64,000 nt of DNA from Woeseia sp. (lineage in GTDB: Bacteria > Pseudomonadota > Gammaproteobacteria > Steroidobacterales > Woeseiaceae): the NCBI GenBank assembly GCA_021773015.1, contig JAJFKW010000004.1, positions 1 to 64,000 of the forward strand, in the 5' to 3' direction. Under the pieces are notes generated by a model. It made no database searches, was not told where the DNA came from, and was given only the letters and a program-made list of their open reading frames with translations. The first letter of the stretch is position 1. Each line of letters opens with the position of its first letter. This document shows, in pieces, positions 38,078 through 47,468 of the stretch. A program made the position numbers and the translations under genes.

Positions 38078-39421
38078 CTAGATACCGTAGGCTTTGCGCA
38101 GCAGAGCCATAGGATGTCCGGCGTCGTGGTTATCAAGACCTTGTGCGATTTGTTCTGCTGCCATCGGACAATCACTGACAAAATGTTCCGCGTCGCCCTT
38201 TTTGACTTTGTTAATCACTGGGCGCGCTATTTTTTTGGAGACAGCGTGAAACTCTTTTTTGACAGCATAGGTACCGTCGTGGCCAGAACAACGCTCGATA
38301 ACATCAATCGCAGTGTTGGGAATCAGCTGCAATACGTCGCGCGTCTTCAAACCAATATTTTGCACCCTCAGGTGACAAGGCACCTGGTAGGCCACCTTGC
38401 CGAGTATTGTCTCGAATGTTGTGTTCAGCAAACCTGCTTTATGACGCAGCATCAGATACTCAAACGGATCGAACATCGCGTCGCGTACCTTTATCACGTC
38501 AGCATCGTCGGCAAATATCAGTGGCAGCTCTTGCTTAAACATCAACGAGCATGACGGAATGGGCGCAACAATATCCCAACCTCGATTTACCCAATCCACA
38601 AGCTCCGGGATATTTTTGTCCTTAGCCTTTTTGACGGATTCTAGGTCGCCCAATTCCAGTTTCGGCATACCACAGCACGCCTCCTTGGCAGCCAGCGCGA
38701 CGGCAATACCGTTGTGCTCGAAAACAGAGACCAGATCTTCCGCTAGTGATGGTAAGTTCCGGTTGCCATAGCAAGTAGTAAACAAAACCACCTTGCCAGT
38801 CGTATTCGCTGTCGCTTTAGCGTCCGCACCATTCGCGTTGGTCAATCGACGTAGCCGCTTGCGTGCGGACTTCGAGTGGTAAGCGGGAACTGGCGCGTCG
38901 CGATGCACGCCTATTGTACGCTCCAGTAATTTTCGGCCAGCGACACTTCGGTTCGTCGCATTGACGGCTTTGACGACCACCGGAATTCCGGCTAATCGGC
39001 CGACCGTATCGGTTGAGCTCAGCAAACGATCACGTTTGCTCGCACCGTTTTCTTTGAATTTTGCCGCCTTTGCCCGCAACATCAGGTGTGGAAAGTCTAC
39101 GTTCCATTCGTGAGGAGGCACATACGGACATTTGCTCATGTAGCACATATCACATAGGTAACAATGGTCGACGACGTCCCAATAGACCGTCTTCGGTACC
39201 GTATCGAGCTCCATACTTTCCGATCCGTCTACAGCATCGAATAGCGTCGGAAATGCGTTGCATAGATTGAAACACCTTCGACATCCATGACAGATGTCAA
39301 AGACCCGCTCCAATTCCGTGTCAAGCGCCCCTGCGTCATAGTACTCCGCAGATTGCCAGTCTATGGCGTGCCGGGTCGGGGCATCGAGGCTACCCTCCCG
39401 ATTATTATCGGCTTCACTCAT
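38078..39421 (-). CDS. Iron-sulfur oxidoreductase with CCG domains (GlpC/HdrD-like)
   Basis: A 447-residue protein. Two ferredoxin-like clusters lie near the N-terminus: CHGCRRCFNLC and CYLCDMCYMSKCP. The C-terminal half has two cysteine-rich CCG-type motifs (FTTCYGN...ACCGMPKLE and YQVPCHLRVQNIG...ERCSGHDGTY), as in GlpC, LutA and the heterodisulfide reductase D subunit. The sequence shows no flavin or membrane domain, so it probably relays electrons. It lies between rubrerythrin and DUF3501. The electron donor and acceptor are not evident; rubrerythrin is the natural guess. A CCG protein of a glycolate or lactate oxidase is less likely without those partners. Confidence 0.85.
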   Translation of the reverse strand: MSEADNNREGSLDAPTRHAIDWQSAEYYDAGALDTELERVFDICHGCRRCFNLCNAFPTLFDAVDGSESMELDTVPKTVYWDVVDHCYLCDMCYMSKCPYVPPHEWNVDFPHLMLRAKAAKFKENGASKRDRLLSSTDTVGRLAGIPVVVKAVNATNRSVAGRKLLERTIGVHRDAPVPAYHSKSARKRLRRLTNANGADAKATANTTGKVVLFTTCYGNRNLPSLAEDLVSVFEHNGIAVALAAKEACCGMPKLELGDLESVKKAKDKNIPELVDWVNRGWDIVAPIPSCSLMFKQELPLIFADDADVIKVRDAMFDPFEYLMLRHKAGLLNTTFETILGKVAYQVPCHLRVQNIGLKTRDVLQLIPNTAIDVIERCSGHDGTYAVKKEFHAVSKKIARPVINKVKKGDAEHFVSDCPMAAEQIAQGLDNHDAGHPMALLRKAYGI

Positions 39422-39450
39422 GGTGCGGTGTTATAAATATTGGAACAAAA

Positions 39451-39480
39451 AGAGCCGGGCAAAAGCCCGGCTCTTTTCTG
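39451..39480 (-). terminator. Hairpin terminator or attenuator between rubrerythrin and the FeS gene
   Basis: AGAGCCGGGC (39451-39460), loop AAAA and GCCCGGCTCT (39465-39474) form a perfect 10-bp stem. On the minus strand the stem is followed by TTTTT. It lies in the 69-base gap after rubrerythrin, so it should make rubrerythrin mRNA abundant and let only some transcripts continue into the FeS gene and DUF3501. Confidence 0.85.
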
Positions 39481-39490
39481 TGCCCAAATA

Positions 39491-39910
39491 CTAGTCATCC
39501 AGTGTATCAAGTGCTTTCTGGAAACGATTCGCGTGTGAGCGCTCAGCCTTTGCGAGCGTTTCGAACCAATCGGCAATTTCCTCAAAGTCTTCGTCGCGCG
39601 CTTCTTTCGCCATACCCGGATACATATCGGTGTATTCGTGTGTCTCACCGGCAATTGCGGCGGCTAGATTGGCCGACGTTGGCCCGATCGGTAGTCCGGT
39701 CGCAGGGTCACCAACCTCTTCCAGATACTCAAGATGACCGTGCGCATGACCTGTCTCACCTTCCGCTGTCGAGCGAAATACGGCAGCAACGTCGTTATAG
39801 CCTTCAACATCCGCCTTCGCAGCGAAATATAGATAGCGTCGGTTTGCCTGTGATTCGCCGGCGAACGCGTCTTTCAGATTTCCCTCGGTCTTGCTGCCTT
39901 TCAGTGACAT
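39491..39910 (-). CDS. Rubrerythrin, short form without rubredoxin
   Basis: A 139-residue ferritin-like diiron protein that reduces hydrogen peroxide. Ligands appear in [27 protein letters not shown] and the second half in [18 protein letters not shown] and [14 protein letters not shown]. The rubredoxin domain found in classical rubrerythrin is missing, so electrons must come from another protein, perhaps the next gene. AGAGGAAAAG precedes the ATG. It is the first gene of the minus-strand run, with a palindrome at its promoter and a terminator after it. Confidence 0.93.
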   Translation of the reverse strand: MSLKGSKTEGNLKDAFAGESQANRRYLYFAAKADVEGYNDVAAVFRSTAEGETGHAHGHLEYLEEVGDPATGLPIGPTSANLAAAIAGETHEYTDMYPGMAKEARDEDFEEIADWFETLAKAERSHANRFQKALDTLDD

Positions 39911-39942
39911 GTCTTTTCCTCTCTAGTATGCAGGTTGCTGGT

Positions 39943-39980
39943 TTAGACTGAGTCTAATGGTAGCAGAACAGCAGTGCCAA
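39943..39980 (-). promoter_or_regulatory. Rubrerythrin promoter with overlapping palindromic operator
   Basis: On the minus strand TTGGCA (39975-39980), an 18-base spacer and TAGACT (39951-39956). The -10 lies wholly inside the perfect 15-base palindrome TTAGACT-C-AGTCTAA (39943-39957). A 7-1-7 palindrome is the shape bound by Fur/PerR-family and some Rrf2-type repressors, though this sequence is not a standard Fur or PerR box. A repressor there would block RNA polymerase. Confidence 0.6.
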
Positions 39981-40035
39981 AAGAATGGGTCTGCACATTT
40001 GCCCGCTGCCGAATTCGCGATCAAAATTGAACGAC

Positions 40036-40065
40036 TTGCCAAGAGATCAGGCGCGGAGTGATACT
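40036..40065 (+). promoter_or_regulatory. Likely promoter of xseB
   Basis: TTGCCA (40036-40041), an 18-base spacer and GATACT (40060-40065). It would start transcription near 40072, about 70 bases before xseB. Five of six and four of six bases match consensus. Confidence 0.45.
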
Positions 40066-40143
40066 CTGCCCCCACACGCGCATTGTGCGTTTAATCAGGG
40101 GGCATTTGCGAGTGCGAGCCCTATTTATCGGAGCGAAAATCCA

Positions 40144-40377
40144 ATGCCAGACAAAAAACCGGTCAACCTGGAAAAATCTCTCGCCGACCTGGAGTCACTG
40201 GTTGAGGAATTGGAAAACGGCGATCTGCCGCTGGAAAAGGCAATGAAAAAGTTCGAAGAGGGCATAAAATTGACAAGAAGTTGTCAATCAGCACTAAAAG
40301 ACGCCGAACAAAAAGTTGAAATCTTGCTGAAAAGTGCAGGCGGCGAGGAGAGTCTGCAAAATTTTGACGAGCCTTAG
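40144..40377 (+). CDS. xseB: Exodeoxyribonuclease VII small subunit
   Basis: A 77-residue helical subunit: LEKSLADLESLVEELENGDLPLEKAMKKFEEGIKLTRSCQSALKDAEQKVE is the family core. The ATG at 40144 has GGAG ten bases upstream. In most gammaproteobacteria xseB is followed by ispA and dxs; here it stands alone, followed by a gap and a small membrane protein, and xseA is elsewhere. Confidence 0.95.
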   Translation: MPDKKPVNLEKSLADLESLVEELENGDLPLEKAMKKFEEGIKLTRSCQSALKDAEQKVEILLKSAGGEESLQNFDEP

Positions 40378-40566
40378 AAGCGCTAATATGACAACAATCA
40401 CAAAGCTGAATTAGTCGGTATCTGATCAACCAAACAGTGTCGGCTGGACTCAGGACCAAAGACCGCCAAACAGGCACAAGCAGGATTTCAAATGCGATGA
40501 TTTTGGAAATTGAAATATCGCCTTCTGACTCGAAGCTGACAATCGGGTAAAGCGAGGAATTACTCT

Positions 40567-40713
40567 ATGTTTTTGCAAATCGCGATCGTAATTCTCGGAC
40601 TGTTTCTCGTTGTAATGGGATTCCGGGAAGGTGATTTTTTGAACGTCGGACTAGGTGCTTTGGTTGGAGTGTTCGCAGCACATACACTCTACAAACTCAA
40701 AAACGGTTCGTAG
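40567..40713 (+). CDS. 48-residue membrane protein
   Basis: ATG at 40567, preceded by GAGGA with about nine bases of spacing, opens a 48-codon frame: a hydrophobic helix (FLQIAIVILGLFLVVMGF), a polar turn (REGDFLNVG) and a second hydrophobic stretch (LGALVGVFAAHTLY) ending KLKNGS. Two short helices with a positively charged end suggest an inner-membrane hairpin with both ends in the cytoplasm. No family recognised; function unknown. Confidence 0.65.
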   Translation: MFLQIAIVILGLFLVVMGFREGDFLNVGLGALVGVFAAHTLYKLKNGS

Positions 40714-40851
40714 ACAAGACGAGTCGTATACCGTATCGATGTAAAACGGACGACGGCCGGGAAGCGACTGGCTCAATCGCAAGCTCGTCTGACGCTGTTA
40801 GTGCGGTCAAGTCCTAGCTGCCACTTCTAGCTCAATACGTAATTCACAATG

Positions 40852-42156
40852 CTAAGTTTGTGCGCTACCGTCGCCCTGCAGGCGCGTAATTAACGAACGA
40901 AGGAAGACCTTGTTGAAGCGAAGCTGACACGCTGACGAGACCTGCTCCATCAGAGTAGAACTGACGCGCAGAATTGTAACCGGCCCCTGGGCCTTGATCG
41001 ACGCCGTTCGTTTCGCGCCTCGGACGTAACTGGTTTCCCCGAAACAGTCGCCATTTTCCAACACGCCCAACGCATTCCCGTTGGCTTCAACCGCTGCTTT
41101 TCCCGAAACGATAATATAGAAACGATCGTCCATCTCGCCCTCGCGAACGATATCTTCAGCATCCTTGTATTCGTGCCAATCGCTCGCACGCAAAACTTCC
41201 CAAATTTCCGCATGCGAAAATTCGTGGAAGAAAGTTAAATTGCGTAGCAGATCGAAGTGCTCCTGATTGTCCAGACTGTCGTATTTTGTTCGCAGATCTT
41301 GATAGACACGCGTGAGATCTGCCGCCATGGAGGTGCCACTTGGGCAACGTTTGGCCGGGTCCTTCTGCATAGCCATTGCAACAACTTCTTCAAGTTCTTC
41401 TGGCAAATCGCTACGATAGGTAAGAATGGGTGGTGGCGTCGCGTACACAATCTGGTGCAGCAATTTAGAAAGATTATCTGCGCGGAATGGTCGAAAACCC
41501 GTTAGCAATTCGTACAAGACTGCGCCGAGTGAGTACAAATCCGAGCGCGGCGTCAAGTCTTCAGACTGCACTTGCTCAGGCGACATATAGCTTGGGCTGC
41601 CGGCAATACCTTCGATACGAGACACTTCCGAGTCGTTCACTATCGCAATACCGAAGTCGATAATACGCACATCGTTGTCGACGGTGAGCATGACGTTGCT
41701 CGGCTTAATATCGCGGTGGATCACGCCGCGACCGTGAGCGTAGTGCAATGCCTTTGCACACTTGTAAATTATCTCTACGACATCGTCGACGCGAAGCAAA
41801 TTGTCTGGCCTGCAGTAGGCACCTAAGGTTCGGGCACCTTGAACATGCTCAGTGACGACATAGTATTTGCCGTTTTCCTCGCCAGCGTCGTAAATCGGCA
41901 TGATATTCGGATGTTGCAGCATGCCGACCATATGCGCTTCGTTAAAAAACATTTTGCGCGAGACTCGCGCTCGGTCGGCGTCAGAGTCTTCTTCGATATT
42001 GTAGACCTTGATGGCCACATCGCGACGGTAGTATGGGTCGTGAGAAAGGTACACGTTGCCGGTACTGCCCTTGCCCACTTTGTTGATAATTACATACTTA
42101 CCAATTTTTGCTGGGACGTCGGCTGCACTCTGCAACTCACTGACGTTACTAGCCAT
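40852..42156 (-). CDS. Ser/Thr protein kinase with C-terminal cyclic-nucleotide-binding-like domain
   Basis: A 434-residue soluble protein. The Hanks kinase core is intact: glycine loop VGKGSTGNVY, Lys50 (VAIK), HRDIKPSN at 147-154, DFG at 167-169, SPSYMSPEQ. Residues ~315-430 resemble a cNMP-binding domain (VREGEMDDRFYIIVSGKAAVE, GVLENGDCFGETSYVRGAKRTASI), with a GE and RTA that recall the phosphate-binding cassette. Whether it binds cAMP, cGMP or nothing is not shown by the sequence. This looks like a cytosolic kinase gated by a small ligand. It lies upstream of the 48-residue membrane protein on the opposite strand and downstream of pgpA. Confidence 0.87.
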   Translation of the reverse strand: MASNVSELQSAADVPAKIGKYVIINKVGKGSTGNVYLSHDPYYRRDVAIKVYNIEEDSDADRARVSRKMFFNEAHMVGMLQHPNIMPIYDAGEENGKYYVVTEHVQGARTLGAYCRPDNLLRVDDVVEIIYKCAKALHYAHGRGVIHRDIKPSNVMLTVDNDVRIIDFGIAIVNDSEVSRIEGIAGSPSYMSPEQVQSEDLTPRSDLYSLGAVLYELLTGFRPFRADNLSKLLHQIVYATPPPILTYRSDLPEELEEVVAMAMQKDPAKRCPSGTSMAADLTRVYQDLRTKYDSLDNQEHFDLLRNLTFFHEFSHAEIWEVLRASDWHEYKDAEDIVREGEMDDRFYIIVSGKAAVEANGNALGVLENGDCFGETSYVRGAKRTASIKAQGPVTILRVSSTLMEQVSSACQLRFNKVFLRSLITRLQGDGSAQT

Positions 42157-42169
42157 TTTTAAAATCCGT

Positions 42170-42649
42170 TTAGACCATGAACCACCTGTAAAAACCTAGC
42201 AATAATGCGGCATACAGAGCGGCTACGAGGTCATCCAGCATAATTCCCGCGCCTCCGCCCAGTCTGTGATCCAGGTCCCGAATCGGCCACGGTTTCCAAA
42301 TATCGAAAAGCCTGAAAAGCCCAAACGCCAAGGCCCACGCCCAAATTGTTGGGGGTGCAACGAGCAACACGAGATACATGGCTGCTATTTCGTCCCAAAC
42401 GATGCCCGGGTGGTCGTGAACGCCGCTCCGTTTTGCTGCAATGCCGCATATTGGGAATCCAACGGCGACCAACAGCAGACCGATGGCAAGGCGCCACTCG
42501 AGGACCAACGGCAGCGTGAGCCAACTGATCACCAATGCCGGGAGGGTCCCAAAGGTGCCCGGTGCGACCGGAGCCAAACCACTGCCAAATCCAAATGCGA
42601 GGAACATTACTGGATCTCGAATGGTTTGCTTCGCCGTAATTTTAGACAC
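42170..42649 (-). CDS. pgpA: Phosphatidylglycerophosphatase A
   Basis: Inner-membrane lipid phosphatase that makes phosphatidylglycerol. Family signatures are FGSGLAPVAPGTFGTLPAL, HDHPGIVWDEIAAMY and RLFDIWKPWPIRDLDHRLGGGAGIMLDDLVAAL, with several helices. Its 159 residues are usual. It lies 5 bases after thiL. Confidence 0.95.
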   Translation of the reverse strand: MSKITAKQTIRDPVMFLAFGFGSGLAPVAPGTFGTLPALVISWLTLPLVLEWRLAIGLLLVAVGFPICGIAAKRSGVHDHPGIVWDEIAAMYLVLLVAPPTIWAWALAFGLFRLFDIWKPWPIRDLDHRLGGGAGIMLDDLVAALYAALLLGFYRWFMV

Positions 42650-42654
42650 GTCAA

Positions 42655-43629
42655 CTAGACTGCGAAGTGCAGATACCCCGTATGTCGATAATCAAATTCT
42701 TTGCCGTTTCGCGTGCATTTCAAAGCGTTGCCTTCAGCAACGGTTCCTACACATGACACGGCAACGCGGCATTCGCTCGCTATTCGCTGTACCACGTCGT
42801 GATCTGCTGCGGCAGCCGTGAAACAGAGTTCATAATCGTCGCCGCCAGCAAGCGCCGATTCAATCGCCTCATCGTAGGTCATTACCGCCAGCAATTCCTC
42901 AGACAACGGTAGCTGCATAACCTCAATGACGCCACCGACACGGCTAGCCTGAAGCAATTTATGCAAATCTGCGAATAACCCGTCCGAAACATCAATCGCA
43001 GCGGTAGCTATGCCCGCCAAGCGCATGCCCAGCCCAACTCTTGCATCCGGTCGGCAAAACCGCCTGCGCAGATATTCCTGCTGGCCACTCATCAGCGGAT
43101 ACGGCTTGCCAGCGTCTGCTTGCAGCAGCGCAAGCCCGGCCACCGCATCTCCGATTGTGCCGCTAACGAATATCAAATCACCCGCCGATGCGCCGGCGCG
43201 TGTCGTGGCAGTGCCGGCAACTATATCGCCGATTATCTGGACTGTGACTGTCGTTGTTGGCCCACTTGTTGTATCGCCACCGATCAACCTAAGTCCGTAT
43301 TTTTCTGCGGCATCGTATAAGCCGTTCGCAAAACCACCGACCCATTCTTCGTCAGCATTGGTCAGCGTCAAAGCCAACGTCATCCATCGGGGTGTTGCGG
43401 ACATGGCGGCAATATCGGACAAATTAACCGCGACGCTTCGATAGCCAAGATCAGCTGGCGCCAATCCTGTGGGGAAATGTACCGCTGCAACCAGCGTATC
43501 CATGACGACGACAAGCTCACGTCCGTCTGCGGGCACCACCACCGCACCATCATCGCCGACGCCCACGGAGATACTGCTGTCATCGCTTGGACGGCTGAAG
43601 AATTTTCGGATCAACTCAAATTCGTGCAC
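42655..43629 (-). CDS. thiL: Thiamine-monophosphate kinase
   Basis: Phosphorylates thiamine phosphate to thiamine pyrophosphate. It has the PurM-like fold with GVGDDGAVV near the start, VAVNLSDIAAMSATPRW, GGDTTSGP and DVSDGLFADLHKLL. Its 324 residues are usual. It follows nusB by 14 bases and precedes pgpA, the E. coli order. Confidence 0.95.
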   Translation of the reverse strand: MHEFELIRKFFSRPSDDSSISVGVGDDGAVVVPADGRELVVVMDTLVAAVHFPTGLAPADLGYRSVAVNLSDIAAMSATPRWMTLALTLTNADEEWVGGFANGLYDAAEKYGLRLIGGDTTSGPTTTVTVQIIGDIVAGTATTRAGASAGDLIFVSGTIGDAVAGLALLQADAGKPYPLMSGQQEYLRRRFCRPDARVGLGMRLAGIATAAIDVSDGLFADLHKLLQASRVGGVIEVMQLPLSEELLAVMTYDEAIESALAGGDDYELCFTAAAADHDVVQRIASECRVAVSCVGTVAEGNALKCTRNGKEFDYRHTGYLHFAV

Positions 43630-43643
43630 AGGGTTGCATTCCG

Positions 43644-44078
43644 CTATTTTCTCTCGGCGACCCGCAAAGTCTCGCTGGCGCGATCAAGGAGCGCATTGAT
43701 ATATTTATGCCCTTCCTCGGCACCAAATCGACGCGCCAAATTAACCGCCTCATTGATCACAACCCGATACGGAATTTCAGGCAACGACTGCAACTCATGA
43801 TACCCAAGTAACAACACCGCCTTTTCGACAGGATCGAGGTGCCCAATCGGACGGTCCGCTATCTGGTCAAGCTTCTGCTCTATCTGCGCGACGTCCGCGA
43901 GAATTGCCTGCAACGCGCCATCAAAATATTCTTGATCAACGCTTTCGTATTCGCCGCGACTCTTGAATTGGGCAACCAGTTCGGCCGTTTCATGCCCGGT
44001 AATCTGGACCTGGTATAGTGCCTGCACTAACAACTCACGCGCGCGAATTCGGGCGCCTTTTGCGGCAGCTTTACTCAT
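43644..44078 (-). CDS. nusB: Transcription antitermination protein NusB
   Basis: All-helical protein that binds boxA RNA with NusE for rRNA antitermination. ARELLVQALYQVQITG, EKAVLLLGYHELQ and IPYRVVINEAVNLARRFGAEEGHKYINALLD are family segments. Its 144 residues fit. It follows ribBA; ribH, normally between them, is absent. Confidence 0.95.
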   Translation of the reverse strand: MSKAAAKGARIRARELLVQALYQVQITGHETAELVAQFKSRGEYESVDQEYFDGALQAILADVAQIEQKLDQIADRPIGHLDPVEKAVLLLGYHELQSLPEIPYRVVINEAVNLARRFGAEEGHKYINALLDRASETLRVAERK

Positions 44079-44138
44079 TTGGACAACTCCGTCTCGAAAA
44101 TATGAGGGCCTAGATTGGTCGCGGCAGCCAGTGCATCT

Positions 44139-45281
44139 CTAGCTATCGACATATTCCGAAATTTCCAGATCAAAACCAGAAATCGCATGCAGTTGTTTTG
44201 GTGCGGACAAAACTCGCATTCGCCGAATACCAAGGTCGCTCAAAATCTGCGCACCGATGCCATATGTTCTGAGTACGGCGTCAGCAGATCGCCGCTCTTG
44301 TAGGTCATCGCGATTTCGGCCAAGTAATTCGATAGATTCCATCAAATCTCGCGACGATTCCTGCTCTCTGAGCACGACAACGACACCCGATTGTTCTGCA
44401 GATATACGTTCAATCGCCGTATCAACCGGCCAGCCCAAATTTGCATCCTGAACACCCAGGACATCGCCTAGCGTGTCCTGAATATGCACTCTCACCAAAG
44501 GGTCTTCATCGTCGTTCAGCTCACCTTTGACTAATGCGATGTGCACGGATTGGCTAACGCTGTCGTCGTAACAATACATCGTAAATTCACCATGCCGGGT
44601 CTGCACGGATCTCGTCGATATACGATCAACGGATCGTTCGTTTTGCATTCGGTATGCAATCAGATCAGCAATCGTGCCGATGCGAATTCCATGTTCTTTT
44701 GCAAACTTCTCGAGATCCGGTCGCCGTGCCATGCTGCCATCTTCATTCAGTACCTCGACGATAGTGGCCGCCGGCTCAAAACCGGCTAGACGCGCAAGAT
44801 CGCAGCCTGCTTCAGTATGACCCGCGCGCGTCAACACTCCGCCCGGTTGCGCCATGATCGGAAAAATGTGGCCGGGCTGAATTAGATCGTCTGGCCGCGC
44901 ACCTGCCGCCACCGCCACTTGGACGGTGCGCGCTCGATCGTGTGCCGAAATACCGGTGGTGACGCCTCTCGCAGCCTCGATAGTTAGCGTGAAGTTTGTC
45001 GCTTGCCGCTGGTCTGTATCGTCGACCATGAGGGGCAATCTTAGCTGCGCACATCGTTCACGTGTCATTGTCAAACAGATCAAGCCACGTCCGTAGCGCG
45101 CCATGTAGTTAATATCCGCGGGCCGCACTTTTTCGGCAGCCATCATCAAGTCGCCTTCGTTCTCGCGGTCTTCATCGTCGACCATAATCACCATCTTGCC
45201 GTCGCGAAAATCTTCAACGATGTCATTTATGTCGCTTGCGAATATGTCGCCGGAATCTGGGTGAATACTTGTGCTAGGCAT
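44139..45281 (-). CDS. ribB: DHBP synthase fused to a degenerate GTP cyclohydrolase II domain
   Basis: The first ~205 residues are intact 3,4-dihydroxy-2-butanone-4-phosphate synthase: [58 protein letters not shown]. The rest (~210-380) aligns to RibA but has lost the zinc cysteines (the site reads [18 protein letters not shown] instead of the Cys-x9-Cys-x-Cys pattern) and the catalytic Tyr/Arg loop ([12 protein letters not shown]). GTP cyclohydrolase II activity is therefore unlikely, as in several gammaproteobacterial RibBA-like proteins; another ribA should exist. It lies between nrdR and nusB without ribD, ribE or ribH. No FMN riboswitch is visible upstream. Confidence 0.88.
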   Translation of the reverse strand: MPSTSIHPDSGDIFASDINDIVEDFRDGKMVIMVDDEDRENEGDLMMAAEKVRPADINYMARYGRGLICLTMTRERCAQLRLPLMVDDTDQRQATNFTLTIEAARGVTTGISAHDRARTVQVAVAAGARPDDLIQPGHIFPIMAQPGGVLTRAGHTEAGCDLARLAGFEPAATIVEVLNEDGSMARRPDLEKFAKEHGIRIGTIADLIAYRMQNERSVDRISTRSVQTRHGEFTMYCYDDSVSQSVHIALVKGELNDDEDPLVRVHIQDTLGDVLGVQDANLGWPVDTAIERISAEQSGVVVVLREQESSRDLMESIELLGRNRDDLQERRSADAVLRTYGIGAQILSDLGIRRMRVLSAPKQLHAISGFDLEISEYVDS

Positions 45282-45507
45282 AACCTCGTTCTCTAGGGAA
45301 TTTTATAGATGTCGGTAGCAAGTCAATTGACAGTCTAACTGAGCAGGCGGCTATACCGTGAGCGGTTATTTGCAGCTCTTGCCAAGCAAGTCCGTAGTCA
45401 CGATGCACCCGTTGTGGCCCTGTTACCGTTACTCGCCGCAATCTGGTGTCCTTTTGATTTAGCGGTGCTGGTAAATACTCTCGCGCTACCGACTTACGAA
45501 ATAGGCG

Positions 45508-46023
45508 TTAACTCTTTTTATCAACGATTTCAGGTAACAGCGACATCTGTTCGCGGCTCGCAGCCGCCTGCGATATATCCTGCAAGCGTTTAATCTCATC
45601 CTGAAATTCCGTAACGTCTTGGAAGCTTCTATAGACAGAAGCAAAACGGACATACGCGACTTCGTCGAGTCCGCGCAATTCCTCCATGACAAATTCACCG
45701 ATCAACCGCGATGGCAGTTCTCTTTCACCCATGGTCCTCAGTTTATGCAACAAGCGCCCCACCGCTTGTTCAAACGCATCCGACGGCACCGGCCGTTTTT
45801 CAAGCGCGCGTACCATCGAACTACGTAATTTGGATTCGTCGAACGGTTGCCTGGTATTGTCACTTTTGACCAATCTCGGCATCACCAACTCTGCGCTTTC
45901 GAATGTTGTGAAGCGTTCATTGCAATCTAGACATTGGCGCCGCCTACGAATTTGACGGCCTTCGCCGGCAAGCCGCGAATCAATGACTTTGGTTTCTTCA
46001 TGACTGCAAAAAGGGCAATGCAT
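45508..46023 (-). CDS. nrdR: Ribonucleotide reductase repressor NrdR
   Basis: Zinc-ribbon and ATP-cone repressor of nrd genes. [17 protein letters not shown]...[17 protein letters not shown] is the ribbon; [26 protein letters not shown] is the ATP cone. Its 171 residues fit. It heads the minus-strand run into ribBA, 226 bases away, and follows glyA at a distance of 57 bases beyond its start. Confidence 0.95.
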   Translation of the reverse strand: MHCPFCSHEETKVIDSRLAGEGRQIRRRRQCLDCNERFTTFESAELVMPRLVKSDNTRQPFDESKLRSSMVRALEKRPVPSDAFEQAVGRLLHKLRTMGERELPSRLIGEFVMEELRGLDEVAYVRFASVYRSFQDVTEFQDEIKRLQDISQAAASREQMSLLPEIVDKKS

Positions 46024-46080
46024 ATTTGCCTACCAGGACTCTAGTCCAGACATTGTAGCGCTCTGACCCGCTGCCGTGAA

Positions 46081-47334
46081 TCAGCCATAGACCGGAAATC
46101 GGCTGCACAATTCGACAACTTGCGCGCGTACGCGGTCGCGAACATTTTTGTTGTCAAGATCGTCCAGAATGTCACATATCCAGTTTGTCAGCTCACGTGT
46201 TTCGTCGTCACCAAATCCTCGGGTCGTTATTGCCGGCGTTCCGAGTCGCAACCCGCTGGTCACAAACGGCGATCGCGGATCATTCGGCACCGTATTCTTG
46301 TTGACAGTAATATTCGCGTCGCCGAGCGCCGCATCTGCGTCTTTGCCCGTAATATCCTTATCAATGAGACTTAGCAATACCAGGTGATTGTCGGTGCCGC
46401 CGGAAACAATCTTATACTCCCGGCTGGCAAATACTTCAGCCATCGCGCGCGCGTTGTCGACGACCTTCTTTTGATAGTCCCTAAATTCCGGTGCCAACGC
46501 CTCCAAGAAAGCTACAGCCTTTGCGGCAATCACATGCATTAGAGGCCCACCTTGGGTTCCCGGAAACACCAAGGAATTAAACTTTTTCGCTAATTCGTCG
46601 TTCGTGCGCGCAAGGATCATACCGCCCCGCGGACCCCGTAGCGTTTTGTGTGTGGTTGTCGTGACAACATCTGCAAATGGCAATGGACTCGGGTAGTGAC
46701 CAGCCGCTACCAGACCGGCGACGTGTGCCATATCGACCATAAGATAAGCCCCACAGCTATCCGCAATATCGCGAAACCGCTGCCAATCGAGCACGCGTGA
46801 GTGCGCAGAGAAACCGGCGATCAGCATTTTTGGTTGGTGCTCGTCACATAGTGCCTGCACCTCGTCGTAGTCCACCAACCCCGTTTCGGCTACCACGCCA
46901 TATTGAAGTGCATTAAATAACTTGCCGGAAAAATTTACCGGTGAACCGTGCGTGAGGTGACCGCCATCGGTCAAACTCATACCCACAATTGTGTCGCCCG
47001 GTTGCAACAATGCAAAACAGGCAGCCGCATTCGCTTGCGACCCGGAGTGTGGTTGAACATTAACGTAGTCGGCCGCAAACAGCTGCTTGGCTCTGTCGAT
47101 TGCCAATTGCTCAGCTATATCGACGTGTTCGCATCCGCCATAATAGCGCTTCCCTGGATAGCCCTCGGCGTACTTGTTCGTCAACACTGAGCCCTGTGCC
47201 TCCATTACACGGGGGCTTGCATAGTTTTCGGACGCGATTAGCTCAATATGCTCTTCCTGACGACGAGCTTCACTATCGATTGCGGCCTGTAACTCTGGAT
47301 CGAACACGTCCAATGATGACGAATTGACAAACAT
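46081..47334 (-). CDS. glyA: Serine hydroxymethyltransferase
   Basis: PLP enzyme that converts serine and tetrahydrofolate to glycine and methylene-tetrahydrofolate. The PLP lysine is in [15 protein letters not shown]; substrate segments are [15 protein letters not shown] and [20 protein letters not shown]. The ATG at 47334 (GGAGA eight bases upstream) gives 417 residues, the family length; a longer frame upstream has Arg-rich sequence with no match. Confidence 0.96.
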   Translation of the reverse strand: MFVNSSSLDVFDPELQAAIDSEARRQEEHIELIASENYASPRVMEAQGSVLTNKYAEGYPGKRYYGGCEHVDIAEQLAIDRAKQLFAADYVNVQPHSGSQANAAACFALLQPGDTIVGMSLTDGGHLTHGSPVNFSGKLFNALQYGVVAETGLVDYDEVQALCDEHQPKMLIAGFSAHSRVLDWQRFRDIADSCGAYLMVDMAHVAGLVAAGHYPSPLPFADVVTTTTHKTLRGPRGGMILARTNDELAKKFNSLVFPGTQGGPLMHVIAAKAVAFLEALAPEFRDYQKKVVDNARAMAEVFASREYKIVSGGTDNHLVLLSLIDKDITGKDADAALGDANITVNKNTVPNDPRSPFVTSGLRLGTPAITTRGFGDDETRELTNWICDILDDLDNKNVRDRVRAQVVELCSRFPVYG

Positions 47335-47468
47335 TCTTGCGGTCTCCCGGCGGGCTAAAAATGGCGATTGTATAGAAGCACGCATGATGACACAGAATAA
47401 TTTGCCAGCGCGCCGCAATTGAGGCGGTCTACGGGCCACGCGGCTCGATGGAGCTGACGGATCGCAGA

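Noticed and set aside
45282-45507. FMN riboswitch upstream of ribBA
   Set aside because: The conserved RFN-element sequences were not found in this 226-base gap.
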